A stretch of DNA of 43,917 nt from a virus. The notes beneath the pieces are model-generated. The model saw only the letters and a program-made list of their open reading frames with translations, was not told the origin of the DNA and made no database searches. A program made the position numbers and the translations under genes. The DNA lies in the IMG/VR virus record IMGVR_UViG_3300030099_007384, positions 1 to 43,917 of that record; one strand, given 5' to 3'. Positions 17,801 to 29,500 of this stretch are shown piece by piece (the first letter of the stretch is position 1; each line of letters begins with the position of its first letter).

Positions 17801-18369
17801 TAGGAGATTTACTTATACCATCAGCTGTAGGAGAAAAAGAAACTTATTGGCATACTTTTTATTATCCATACTCACAATCAATACCAGCTTTTGATTTATA
17901 TAATAATATTTGGTTAGAAAATCCAATTGATATTTGTGTAGACGCTGATGGAGAATCAATACCATGGAAAGATTGTGATATGTCTTCAGTGCCTACTTTA
18001 GCTGTCGTTGAAAATGATTTAATAGAATCATATTCAAGAAATGGTATGAATAAACAAGCTGCATTTATATTTGGTGTTTGGAACACATCAAGTCAAGATC
18101 CTAATGAAACAAATTTTGGTAATGCTGATGATAGTTGTAATCCAGATATTCCGGGAACATGTATCGAAAAAGGTTTTGTTGGTAGAATTGGATTGAATGT
18201 AGATTATGAATGTACCCCAAATCAATGTACTGGATCATGTCCATCACAAGCTTTACCAGGTGGTTCATATACATGTGATTGTGGAGTAAGAGAAGAAATG
18301 TTAGATTGTGATAATGTAATAGGTTGGTTGAAATTTAAACAACCAGAACCACCGGGAGATATTGAATAA
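14836..18369 (+). CDS. Cys/Asp-rich repeat protein with dockerin-like segment, virion-associated
   Basis: The 1177-residue protein starts at GTG, supported by GGGAG at 14823-14827 and the absence of an in-frame ATG until about residue 63. Residues 60-978 are a Cys-rich array with many CxxC pairs, including DECGVCDGDG, DDCGVCDGTG and DCNGNC units and a GCTYESADNFDPLATIDNGDC unit at 955-975. Acidic calcium-type motifs occur: DLDGDGLGED near 586 and DVDMDGICDEDDEC near 794. A dockerin-like segment at 267-288 reads GDMNGDGSINVLDVVIMVN. Residues 979-1177 form a different, low-Cys globular end. There is no signal peptide. Position in the tail operon implies a structural or adhesive role. The exact function is unknown. 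Confidence 0.72.
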   Translation: MTPPNRNKYNITDEEKKALESLRSRLLESLTRSEQTIPNYGIVENPDKLPVKPDKGTPTCSCMFLPYDIVGSEDLNLTVDGECNTSRNCHWEYENYSEPAFDYKAHCKKLESGGCACECKHYSEFEDSDTGSITPFTSCNPSENQIGGGGLNQTCIELNSDTPYCNQDAVCVECINDDDCPLDVGGRNCINYQCSEPDTAVLQCDDSLAINFQTDISQYQCPSSASECISFFQTEYGMFWPHTESDMLSDGCCCYNLLGVDVESLQGDMNGDGSINVLDVVIMVNIIIGDGDPPVDNFYLPPYNPGTGDSCPAGTECFVIDEDGTPTGYYTDIECQELYNCDTLDCCDGLIPEDDCNTCCDPCPDLPILGCTDDGANNPYGEYPACNYDSTATQDDNSCTYTVGPDSFSGPGEGPFACDGFMGGAGTCLGFLDTDVLHMYPEGSANQGQQCDGSCGKSTDPIPNKIKILDCNGTCISLNIWLNYVQNDPYDEPGVCMDGISPNANFACTSATQVDGQEFYFNCSLGNCEDNCGACLGINECGDCNGVPHGASDFDAYPLSETTLLTVTDDQGGCCPADTRIKYYLDLDGDGLGEDTPTNESPDNQGYSLCADNPNLSDHCYSPTNDVGCGAFDNLTDCENAGCTFGTPFVSNQLDNCPNGGYIDICGNCTTDADYPGTAVCGGCTDDATPACNYDEEAIWDDGSCFYTYDNNTSYCNCADDSQPDPGFDCDGNCITFIDCFGECGGTAVEDCSGECDGDAVVCQTEGACNIGVCAPCSFPPAYRDCNGNCINDVDMDGICDEDDECVGEYDECGECNGTGILDDCGVCDGTGYDECGTCDGSLVDLGCGCGNPAPIDCTVTIDSATGDTLCGPTSTCYPDFECYTRSGCDNQCGSTAELDECGVCDGDGPPTNYDCNGDCIAVVDCAGVCGGTSEIDDCDECTGDVNYQPESCYGCTYESADNFDPLATIDNGDCVFGLRAESDNVELLGDLLIPSAVGEKETYWHTFYYPYSQSIPAFDLYNNIWLENPIDICVDADGESIPWKDCDMSSVPTLAVVENDLIESYSRNGMNKQAAFIFGVWNTSSQDPNETNFGNADDSCNPDIPGTCIEKGFVGRIGLNVDYECTPNQCTGSCPSQALPGGSYTCDCGVREEMLDCDNVIGWLKFKQPEPPGDIE

Positions 18370-20513
18370 TGGGATCACAACAGATATCATATAATATAGA
18401 TGTAGATTTAAACACCGATGGTGGATATTGCACTGGACCAAGTGGGCAAACATCTGATTTTACTATAACAGGATTTTTGATGACTTGTCCAGAATCAGCT
18501 ACATTAACAATACAATGTGGTGGTGCTAATTGTTATGGTCAAGCTTCACGAACAATAGGGTATATGTGTGGTGATAGTCCTGTTAGTTGTGGTGCATATA
18601 GTATATGTACAAATACTTACTATGGTGGTACTGATAATTCTCATAGTCATGAACACGATTATCCAGGTATGAATTTAAACTGTACTTGTGACCCATTTTA
18701 TGGAATGGGTTATGATCATTCTGATAAATTTGAAGCTTTGGGTGGTTGTGGTGAATACACAGGATGTCCAGAAGCTCAAAAAACTCAAGGCCCGGATGCT
18801 TGTGGTGACTCATGGAGTGGGCTTTGTGGAAATGATTGTCCTGTTGATGTTCACACAAGTTGTGAAGATTATAATGAAACTACAGGTGGAACTTGTACTT
18901 GTATGTATGCATGTCCAACTGATTGTGCAAGTGGTCACTCTTGTGATTATTACAGTGGTGGTGTTTGTAATGATACAAACAATATTCAAGCAGATGGTGG
19001 TAGGGGTGATTGTGGTTCATGTCCTGACCCTACCTCTTGTTATACTTGTATTAATCAATGCTGTGTCGTAAAAAATAGAGATGTATATAACATAAGTTCC
19101 CTAAACCCATATACAATAGAAATAGGTGAAGAAGAAAATCAACAATTTATTCATCGTTGGAGCAGTGGTATAGATAATAATGGAAGTCGACAATATGTAG
19201 GTACTTTAACATATAAAGTAAGAGATTTAACAAGATTAGAAGAATGGGAATTATTAACATACACTACTAACGATCATGAAACATGTTCTAGTCGATATAT
19301 AAACACAGAAGTAAATGAAGAAACAGGTTATCCTATGAACGCTACAGAAGGCGGCTCATCAGGTCGTTTTAGATGGAATCCTGAAAAATTTTTTAAAGGA
19401 ATATATGGAAATGCATTAGAAGTAATAGCTACTGGAACTTCATTTCAATTAATAGTTGAAAGTACTTGGCATTCAGCACGAACTCAAAATTTTCAAATAA
19501 AAGATGATGTCAGAGCTGGATGTACAGACCCATTAGCTAATGGAGACTTGAGTGGTAATGGTGTTTATGATGCAAACGCTACTGAAGATGATGGTACATG
19601 TAGGTATACTGGATGTAAAGATGAAAATGCAGCAAACTATTCTTGTGGAACTGATGGATTAGGAAATGCCAATCCTAATTTAGTTGACTCTTACGCTTGT
19701 GGAGCTGCGACGAATGCAGAAGAAGGTGACAATGGATATAACTATACTTTAGACGATATGGATGATAATGGTTTGTGTCAATTTTATCCAATCGCGGTAG
19801 TATCACATTCACCAGCTAATGTAAATGAAGGAACAAATATATCAATAACATCCACTAATTCAACTGTACATGACAATGGAACATACACTTGTACTGAATG
19901 TACTGGTGGATTAAGTTATTTTTGGGATATTACAGATACAGATGGAAATGATTATTCGGCTTTTATAGTAGATACGCATACTTTAAATTTTCCTATACCT
20001 TTAATGATTGGTGAAAATTATGGTGGTGGTGGAATTTTAAATGTAAATTTAACAATAGAAAATGAACAAGGATGGTCTGATACTTTAGATAGTGTTCATC
20101 AAATAAGTATTAATGATGTTGATATAATTGGAACACAATTATCTAACTTTCCACCTATTTATATACCAGGAGGAGGAGCATATAGTTTAATAGGTTCTTA
20201 CTTACCTCCAAATGATGATGATAATAGATATGATATGATTGATTTGTTAAACTCATCATTTTTTATAAATAATCCGAGTGAGGCTGATGAACCTATACCT
20301 AATATTTACATGACAGGTGATTATGCTTATGTTATTTTATGTGCAAATGAAAATTGTGCGGGTAGTGACGAAAATTTAGACAATGGATTTTTTAATTATA
20401 TTAGTGGAGTAGGCTGGTTTGGACCTGAAATAGATCTAAAACCTGGAATGGGAATAAAATTACAAACACAAAATGCTGGTTGGTTTAGATGGACTTTACC
20501 AGAGGAAGTATAA
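18369..20513 (+). CDS. Cys-rich virion protein with PKD-like domain
   Basis: The 714-residue protein shows about five regions. Residues 1-235 are Cys-rich. Residues 236-382 are a beta-rich part with few Cys (YTIEIGEEENQQFIHRWSSG). Residues 383-475 hold GCTDPLANGDLSGNG-type repeats, with NATEDDGTC and a second GCKDENAANY unit. Residues 476-585 are a PKD/Ig-like domain (ANVNEGTNISITS, LSYFWDITDTDG). The remainder is a C-terminal domain (YSLIGSYLPPNDDDN to PGMGIKLQTQNAGW). There is no signal peptide. The start overlaps the previous stop (TAATG), and the stop is immediately followed by the ATG of the 3404-residue gene. It is most likely a tail-fibre or baseplate-periphery component. Confidence 0.68.
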   Translation: MGSQQISYNIDVDLNTDGGYCTGPSGQTSDFTITGFLMTCPESATLTIQCGGANCYGQASRTIGYMCGDSPVSCGAYSICTNTYYGGTDNSHSHEHDYPGMNLNCTCDPFYGMGYDHSDKFEALGGCGEYTGCPEAQKTQGPDACGDSWSGLCGNDCPVDVHTSCEDYNETTGGTCTCMYACPTDCASGHSCDYYSGGVCNDTNNIQADGGRGDCGSCPDPTSCYTCINQCCVVKNRDVYNISSLNPYTIEIGEEENQQFIHRWSSGIDNNGSRQYVGTLTYKVRDLTRLEEWELLTYTTNDHETCSSRYINTEVNEETGYPMNATEGGSSGRFRWNPEKFFKGIYGNALEVIATGTSFQLIVESTWHSARTQNFQIKDDVRAGCTDPLANGDLSGNGVYDANATEDDGTCRYTGCKDENAANYSCGTDGLGNANPNLVDSYACGAATNAEEGDNGYNYTLDDMDDNGLCQFYPIAVVSHSPANVNEGTNISITSTNSTVHDNGTYTCTECTGGLSYFWDITDTDGNDYSAFIVDTHTLNFPIPLMIGENYGGGGILNVNLTIENEQGWSDTLDSVHQISINDVDIIGTQLSNFPPIYIPGGGAYSLIGSYLPPNDDDNRYDMIDLLNSSFFINNPSEADEPIPNIYMTGDYAYVILCANENCAGSDENLDNGFFNYISGVGWFGPEIDLKPGMGIKLQTQNAGWFRWTLPEEV

Positions 20514-23500
20514 ATGGCAGCTAAAGATATAAATATTATACTACAAGGATATCAATTAACCGATAAAGATGGTAACTCTGTTGATATCAATTCGTCTGAT
20601 GAGTTTAGAGTTTATATTGAAAATGAAACTGATGGAAAGATTGAACAAGAAATTTATTCTGGAGACTCTTATGTTAATATTTTTGAGGAAGCTAACACAG
20701 CTGTAATATCTATAAGTCAAACAGATAATTTTGGTTATTTAACAATACAAGTAAAACCTAATGGGTTAGATTATTATTTAACTGCTACTACTGATGGAAC
20801 TAATGTAGCTACATCAAATTTTATACCTGATACAGGTGCTTCATTTGTTACACCTGATTTATTTGATACAACATTTTTTTCTCCTCAATTTGTTTACATA
20901 ATAATACCTGGTTGTAGTGATGATAGTACTTATGGTCCTTTTCCAGATATATATGGTTTTTGTAGGCCGGATCCTTTTACTGGAGAAGACAGACTCCCCA
21001 ATGCATTTGGTTATTGTAAAGATCCAGATTATGATAATGTTATGTTTCCAAATACAGGGTATTCTGTTTGTAACTTTGACCCTGATTCAAATGATGAAAG
21101 TAATGATGATTGTGTTTATACTGCAAATGGAGTAGTTGGTACTCCAGAAACACCATTTGATGCTGTTCAAGATGATACATATTGTGATTGTTATGGGCAT
21201 ACTTTAGATTGTGCAGGAATGTGTATATCACAACACCAAACAGGAGAATGTTCAGCTACAAATACTGCGGCTAGTGGAAATTTATTTACAAATGGTTTTG
21301 GTTGTAATATATTAACTTGTTCTGGGGAAGGAGACCCAACTCCTGTTGATGAAGGACAATGTATTTCGGCAGATCAATGGATTGCTTTTCGTGATGATGG
21401 CGGTAACGACAATTTTTGTGACATATATTATTGTTCAGGTGTATTTCAGGGTATAGGTCACCCATTAGTTGGAACTGATTATGTAGATAGTGATGGAATA
21501 GCTACTTTTAATTGTGGATTAAACAATTGTGAAGATTGTAATGGAGAGTGTTCATCAAATGATGTGTGGAGTGATGAAGTAGGTGATTGTAATCCTCAAG
21601 AATGTATAGGTGGAACTTCAACCGACGCTATATATGGTTGTGCACCCTTTTGGATTCCTGAAGACGAACAAGGAGATAATTGGATATGTGAACAAGATTG
21701 GTCTAAAGATTGTTTTGGTAATTGTCCAGAACATGAAGATTATCAAGGAGCTTGTGGTAGAGGTTCTGCAAGTGGAATAATCGTATATGGAGATGGGGAA
21801 TATTCTCCTGAAATTCAAACTATATTAGAAAGTTTTCAAGTAGACAATCATTGTGGTATTGATTGTGCAGGTATATGTGGTGGTGATTCAGTTTTTGATG
21901 TTTGTGGTGTATGTGGAGGAAATGGATATGAAGATGTAGAGAACGATACAGATGGTGAATATGATTCTTGTGATTGTGATGGAAATGTAGATTTAGGTTG
22001 TGGTTGTGGAGAACCGGCACCTGATGATTGTGGAGTTTGTGGTGGTAATGGTATTCCTGAAGGTGAATGTGATTGTAATTCTATTAATGGAGTGCCACCA
22101 GTTCCTCACTATTTAGATTGTAAGGGTGATTGCGTTTTAGAAGAAGATATGGCGGTTATAGATGATTGTGGTGTATGTTCTGGTGGTAATACTGGAGTTG
22201 ATGGTTATTTCTTTACATTAGAAAATGGAGATTCATGTGAACAATATACATCAATTGATTGTTTAATTGGTGGCCAATATTGTTCATGTGGTGATTTAGC
22301 TCAAGGTGGTGTGGGTAATACTTTTGATTGTCGTGCTGATAGTGCTTATCTATTACCAGCTGACGAAGAATATTTAGAATTACAGGCTTCATGTGGTGGT
22401 GCACTTGTATATGATGCATGTCAAGACCAGATTCCAAATATAGATAGTTGTGGTGGTGCGTGTGAATCATGTGGTTGTGGTTGTAATGAAGCTAATTTAG
22501 ATATTTGTGAGGTTTGTGGTGGTATTGGTTTAACTATATATGATGACCCAAAACAAGGTCCTGAAATACCTAATGGTGATTCTTGTCCTAACGGACCAGA
22601 TGACTATGGTTTAACGTGTAATTGTGCCGGAGATGAATGTGATATCTGTGGTATATGTGGTGGAACTGGATATGGAACTTCTACTTTTTCTGATTTTGAA
22701 TATAATGGAGTAACAATTCCAGGAGTTTCAGGAATACCAAATTGTGATTGTTCAGGAACTCCACCTCAACTTTGGTGTTATGATGGTGATGGTGATGGTA
22801 TAGGTTGTTATGATTGTATAACAGAACCCGTTTATTCTTGTAATAATCCAGGTGGAACAGAGTTTGGGGGTAGTTGGGTAGGTAGTGGAGAAGGACCAGT
22901 AGAAATGGATAGTTTCTGTTCTCAAACTTCACTTGAAGAAATTTGTAATAGTGGATACGATGAGTGTGGTGTCTGTGGTGGAAATTCAAATGATTATGTT
23001 TGTTCATCAACAGCTATAGATCCTTATTGTTGTGACACACTTCCAATAGATGGCTTTTTAACATGTGATTGTAATGATGTTTGTACAAATATCCCACCAG
23101 CTGGAAACTTGGGATACGATGAATTTGGAAACTTATCAGATACTGGTTATTATGATTGTTCTGGTACATGTAGAGGTGATGCATATTTAGATACTTGTAA
23201 TAAATGTTGTGTGGATGGATTTCTATATGATTCGAATACAAACTCTGTAACCAATATACCGTGTGGTATACCTTTGGGTGATTGTGATTGTAATGGTAAT
23301 CAATATGATTGTACATATAATCCAGAAGAAGAATATGATAGTGAAACAAACTTAGCTTCTTGTGGTGGAAATCAAACATTAGATAATTGTGGAATTTGTG
23401 GTGGTGATTGTATTGGTGATGGTATATGTGACGAAGAAAATGATTGTGGGGATTGTTTCGTTGATTGGAATCCTGTAACATGTGATACAGATAATCCAGA

Positions 23501-26500
23501 TAACACATTTAATCAAATTTGTAATTGTGAAGGCAATGTTTGTGATGATTGTGGAGTTTGTGGTGGTTCAGGTTCAAAAGAGTATTATTATGATGAAGAT
23601 GGTGATGGTGTTGTATGTGACGCTGGTGGTGCTTATTTTTGTGATGGAGATCCAAATTTAGGAACACTATGTGGAATAAATAGTAATCCTTGTTGGGTTT
23701 TAGTTGATGGGTATGATGGTGAAACTGAATCGTTTACAGCAGATAATAACTTATGTGATTGCCCATATACTTATGACAATTGTGGTAGATGTGTACAAGA
23801 ACCATATGTAGATCAACCACTTTGTCAAATAGATGGGTCTGGTCAAAGATTACCTGATTGTGTAAATGAAAATGATCCAGGATTAGGAATAACTTGTAAT
23901 AGTAAATATTGTAAATATGGTTCATATGAATGTAACCAACAATGTGATGATGCATATTATATCTATGAATATATTCCTGAATTTGGAACTAGTGGATATA
24001 TTAGGCCAGAGTTACAACCAGGTGGTTTGGGAGAAAGACCTCAATTAGACCAATGTGGAGATTGTAGAAAACCAGGTTGTAGTAATTATCTTTATACAGA
24101 TTTACCTGATGAATCATTATGGGCTAATTTAACTACTGGTGAAATTTATGGTGATTTTCCTGTTTGTGATGATAATATTTCATATCATGATAATCCAGTT
24201 CCTACAAATCAAGAGTGGAATAGTCAATGTGTTGATTGTGCAGGTGTTATTAATGGAAGTAATTTTGAGAATTGTGATGGTGTGTGTGAATCTACAATTT
24301 CAGCTATTGGAAATGGTATATGTAATGGAACAACATATACATGTGACCCAAAACCTCTTTATCCAGGACACCCATACGCTAATGTCGATTTAGATGGTGA
24401 TGGAATAAATGACCATATTGACTTTCAATGTGATGGTGATGATTGTAGAGGATGTGATGGAGAGTGTAGAGCCATTCCATATGAAGACCAATTTAATCGT
24501 CATGGAGAATTTTGTGGTTGTGGTGAACCTGATACTTTAACAGAAGAAAATGGATGTTGTTTAGGTGGAGTTCAAGATTGTGAAGGTTATTGTTCTGAAT
24601 CAGACAATTGGATTGGTGATGATGATTTTACACCAGATTCTGGAAGAGATTGTGCTGGTATATGTCAAGGTGATGCAGAAGAACAAGTATGTTGTGATAC
24701 AGTTAAATATTGTTTTGGAGATGATGGTGTAGTTAATGGAACAAGTTGTTTGGATGTAGCAGCTTGTGGATGTTATTCAGACCCAACAGCTTGTAATTAT
24801 AATCCTACTAATCAATCTGATGTTGAAACATTTTTAACAGGTAAAAGCACTTATGAACTTTTTGATTATCGTTGTGTTTTTCCTGGTGACGATGGATATT
24901 TTACAATTGATGTTAATAGTGGTTTTGTAACTGATGAATTTATAGAATTGTGTGACAATTATGGTGTTGGAGTTGGTGATTGTTGTAATTGTGAAGGACA
25001 ATTATTAGATTGTGATTTATCTTGTGGTGGTGAAAATATTAGAAAACAATATTATCATGATTATGATTGTGATGGTTTAGGTGGTGGTGAACCTACTAAT
25101 AATTATTATTGTTCTGATGAATTACCTGATACCGATGGTTGTTGGTCTTTAACACAAGATGAAGATGAACTTGGTGATTTTTGTAGAATTGATAACATAT
25201 GGACTAATGCAATACCATCAAGTATGGTTGGTGGTAGAATGTTACCTAATGAATCTTTTATTTGTAAACCAAAAGAATCTTATGGTGGTTACTCAAATAC
25301 AGAAGTTACAGCATATTGTAGTGGTATACAAGACGCAGCTACTTGTTCTTCAGAAGAACAAACACCTGAATGTAAATGGGAACCAGATTACTTTTTTGGA
25401 ATAGATGATTGTGGTAATTGTCATAGATTAGGTTTAGGTGAAGGTGATATAAATCCTGCATTTAATCAATATGGTGAATCTTCTCAAGATTGTAATGGTT
25501 GTTGTAATTATGGTTCTACTTCTGGATGTGGTTCACCATACGAAGAAGGAGTTTGTGTTGATGGTTCAACAGAATGTAATTTTGATGGAACTATAACACA
25601 AGACCATAATGGTATAGACCAATATCCTGGATTAGACCAATGTGGTGATTGTCATGGAAATGGTCAAAGATGTGCGGGTTGTATGTATGTTGGGGCTTTA
25701 GATGGCCCTGGAACAGAAGGACAAGGTTGTACCACTATTGATGGATTACCAATGCCTTGTTTATTTGATTGTAGTGCTCATTATGATTTTGCAGCTAATA
25801 CCGAAACAGCTTGTTGTGATTTTACTCAAGATTGTATGGGAAACACTTTAGAAAACGATTGGGGTGGTGCAGGAGGACCTGCAGTTACTGATTGGTGTGG
25901 TGTATGTACAGGTGGAACTTCGGGTGTAGATTTTAATGTTTTATTAGTATGTGGGTGTTGTCCATCACAACAATCAAGTTACTATGATAATTATAATTTA
26001 GGATTTTCAGCAGCTGGTTCATCAGATATTACACCATATACTCACTATGGGGAGTGTACATTTGATGGAGAGACTTATGTTGATTTTGATACATTTATAA
26101 ATGATAATTATGAAGGTTCTGGTTCATACACAATTGAGATGTATCCTAATTTTAAAGCTTGTGATGGAAATGGTTCTTGTTTTGATGATAATTATATAGA
26201 CGCATGTGGTATATGTAACGACCCAGATGACGCTTGGGTTATTACAGATAATGTAGATTTTAATTATTCTACACCCGGTGATTCTACATCCTGGTTATTA
26301 TGTTCGTGTGAAGATACAGATGGTGATGGAGTAGGAACACCATTATATCATGATGATTGTGGTGCGTGTGGATTACAACAATTTAATCAATTATATCAAG
26401 CTGAAGCACAATGTAGTTGTGATGGTGGTACACAAAGTTTTTGGGATGAGTGTCCTGATTTGGGTGATTTAAGTTGTGGTGGAGATGGGTTTGTAGATGA

Positions 26501-29500
26501 TTGTTTAGATAGTAATGATTGTGAAAATATGGATTGTCTCGGTGTCTGTGGTGGAGAAAATTTTTATAATGTTGTCAATGGTATAGCACAATGTTGTTTA
26601 GGTCAAGGACCTAATGATGGGGATAAAGATTCTTGTGGTGTTTGTTTTGGTGGAGATTTAGATTTAGGTTGTGATGGAGTATGTTTTAGTGGAAATGTTC
26701 AACAAGATTGTGGTTGTGGTGCACCAGGAACATTAGGAACAACAGAACATTGTTTTGATGCAGATGGTGATGGATTAGGTGACCCAACATTTAAACAAAA
26801 CATATGTGCAAATGGAACACCACTAGCAGGATTTAATCCAGCATTCCAAGAATATTATAGTATACCAGCAGACTATAGTGTACCTGAACCAAATACTTAT
26901 ACAACAAATTGTGATGGAGATCCAGAACCTGATTGTCCAACTACAACTGATGAATGTGGACAATGTGGTGGAACTAATGTTATTTGTTTTGGTTGTAATA
27001 TTGAAGAAGCTTGTAACTATGGAATGAGAAAAGATGGTAATGGATATTGTACAACAATACCTTGTACATTTGCAGATAATAATACATGTATAATGCCAAT
27101 TGATTGTGATGGAGAATGTGATGATGGAACACAATATTGTCCACCTACAGCTACAATAAATGGAACTGAAGATGTTCCAATTTGTGAAGGTGGTTGGGGA
27201 ACATGTCAAGATGAGATTTGTATTGATTCTTTAGATTGCCCAGCAAATGGTTGTCAAGGAAATAAACTAACATATTGTCCTGGTGAAATACAAGAAGAAG
27301 TTTGTTGGTATCCAGATGATTGTGGAGTTTGTGTTGAAGGTAATGCTGAATACAATACAACTGGTAGTTGGACTTGTAATGAATGTTTCGTACCAAGTGA
27401 CATAGCTTGTTCTACTTGTGCTTGTACCGGTTGCACAGATCCAGAATGTGAAGGAAATGGTTTATATGATGATAAAGCTTTATATCCAATAAATCCAACA
27501 TATCAAACAGTTGATAATGATGACGCGTTTTGTGGTATTTTAGATTGTGATGGAAATTGTGGTGGATATTGTGTGGTAGATGAATGTGGAAGTTGTACAG
27601 GAGCAGATTGTACAGGTGGTGAATATAATAGTGGAATAGATGGTGATTTGAATCCTTGTGGTTGTGATGATAGAGTTTTATATTATAGTTATGAACAATG
27701 TCCACAATCAGGTCCTTGTTATTGTAATGATTGTGACCCCAACGACCAAGATTGTCGACCAAGTGGTTGTGATGGTAATGAGTGGTTTGGTTGTAATTCG
27801 TGTGGTGAACAACCTGATTTATGTGGAAATTGTTCAGATGATGGTTGGGGTGGATATGGTGTTCCTAATTTAGCATGTGCAGTTTGTAATGTAGTAGGAG
27901 CATGTAATTATGTAGCAACAATACCTGATGGACAATATGGTAATCCAGATGTCTGTCTTTGGAATAATATAAATGGGGATTGTGTATGTCAAGCTCTTTG
28001 GACAAATCCTGATGAACATAATAACTTTTGTGCTGAGGGTGGTGTTTATGTTGATGATTGTGACCCACCAAATATAGTTGATAGTTTAGATGATCCTGAT
28101 TTTAATAATTGTCAAGGTTGTAAAACAGAAGGTGCTGTAAATTATAATCCAAATCTTGGTCCAAATGACCCACAAGGTACTTGTTTCTTTGGTGATTTAG
28201 TAAGAGTACCATCTTCTACAATAGGAGCAGGTTTAGATTATTATGTATTAAGACCAGCTGGTAATGATACGCAAGGTGTACAATGTAATGATGGTGAAAT
28301 AGAAACATATACTACTTGTAACGAAAATTATGGTGGATTTGAATCTATAAGTCCAGAGGGAGATTTAAATGAAATATCTGCATATAAATTAGAAATATTT
28401 GATTCAAACAATGTTTCTCAAAAATATTGGTACGCATTATCTTCAATACATTATTTTGATTATTCTGGTTCTTCTGGAAATGAAGAAAATGAAAACCCTG
28501 AATGTCCTATACTTTATGATATCGATGATGATGATACTTTAGAAAATATAGATGGTTCGATAAATATACATACTTTTGTAGCCTGTGGTGTTGGATATCG
28601 TTTTATAAAAAATGATACATATCGAATCGAATTAACAATTTATGATACTGATGGTGATAGTTATACTTTAACAAATGAATTAGAAATTGGTGGTTCAATT
28701 GATTGGGAAGTTTCTATTCAAAAATACGAAAATCCATGGCAAGGAATGGAGTTACCTTTCCCCTTACCAACAGATTTTAAATATAAAAAAAGAGATTTTG
28801 AATCTGTTACAGATGGTGGTTATGATAATGATGGAAGGCCTTCGTTAGGAACATTTTATTTTTCTGATGACCCAAATAATAATAAATTAATTAATAGTAG
28901 TAATTTAGATGATAGTGGTTATATAGAATCTTATTTTAGGGAATCTTTTTCTATGTCAGGTAAAAAATGGGGGGATAATGGTGGAATTGGTAAAAAATAT
29001 AATGGTTTATTAGAAAATATACAAAATGAATGTGGAGTTGACTTAGCTGTATATTTAAATACATCTGATTTAACAACAAACCCAACTTCAAATTCAGGAG
29101 AAGGAAGTAATAATGGTTGTTTTATGCCTGATAGTGGTGGTGGATATGTTAATTGGTTACCAGATATTCTTCCATTTACACAAAGAAGTTTAACAGGAAA
29201 TAAATCAAGATTATGGGAATATTATGATTCTGAATTACAACCTGAATTATATCAAGAAACGACAACACCTACTGAAGTTATTTTTTATTTTCAACCAACT
29301 AAATTTAGTAGTACTCCGTGGGGTAATAATAGAGAAACAGAAGAACAATTGAATAGTATTAATCCAATGTATTTATTGAGTTTAGATTGGGGTGATGGTG
29401 AAATAGAATATGAAACAGAAGCTTATAATTTAAATGAAAATCAAGAATTAAGACATACATATTCAAAACCAGGAGTTTATTCAATAACAGGTTATTGGTT

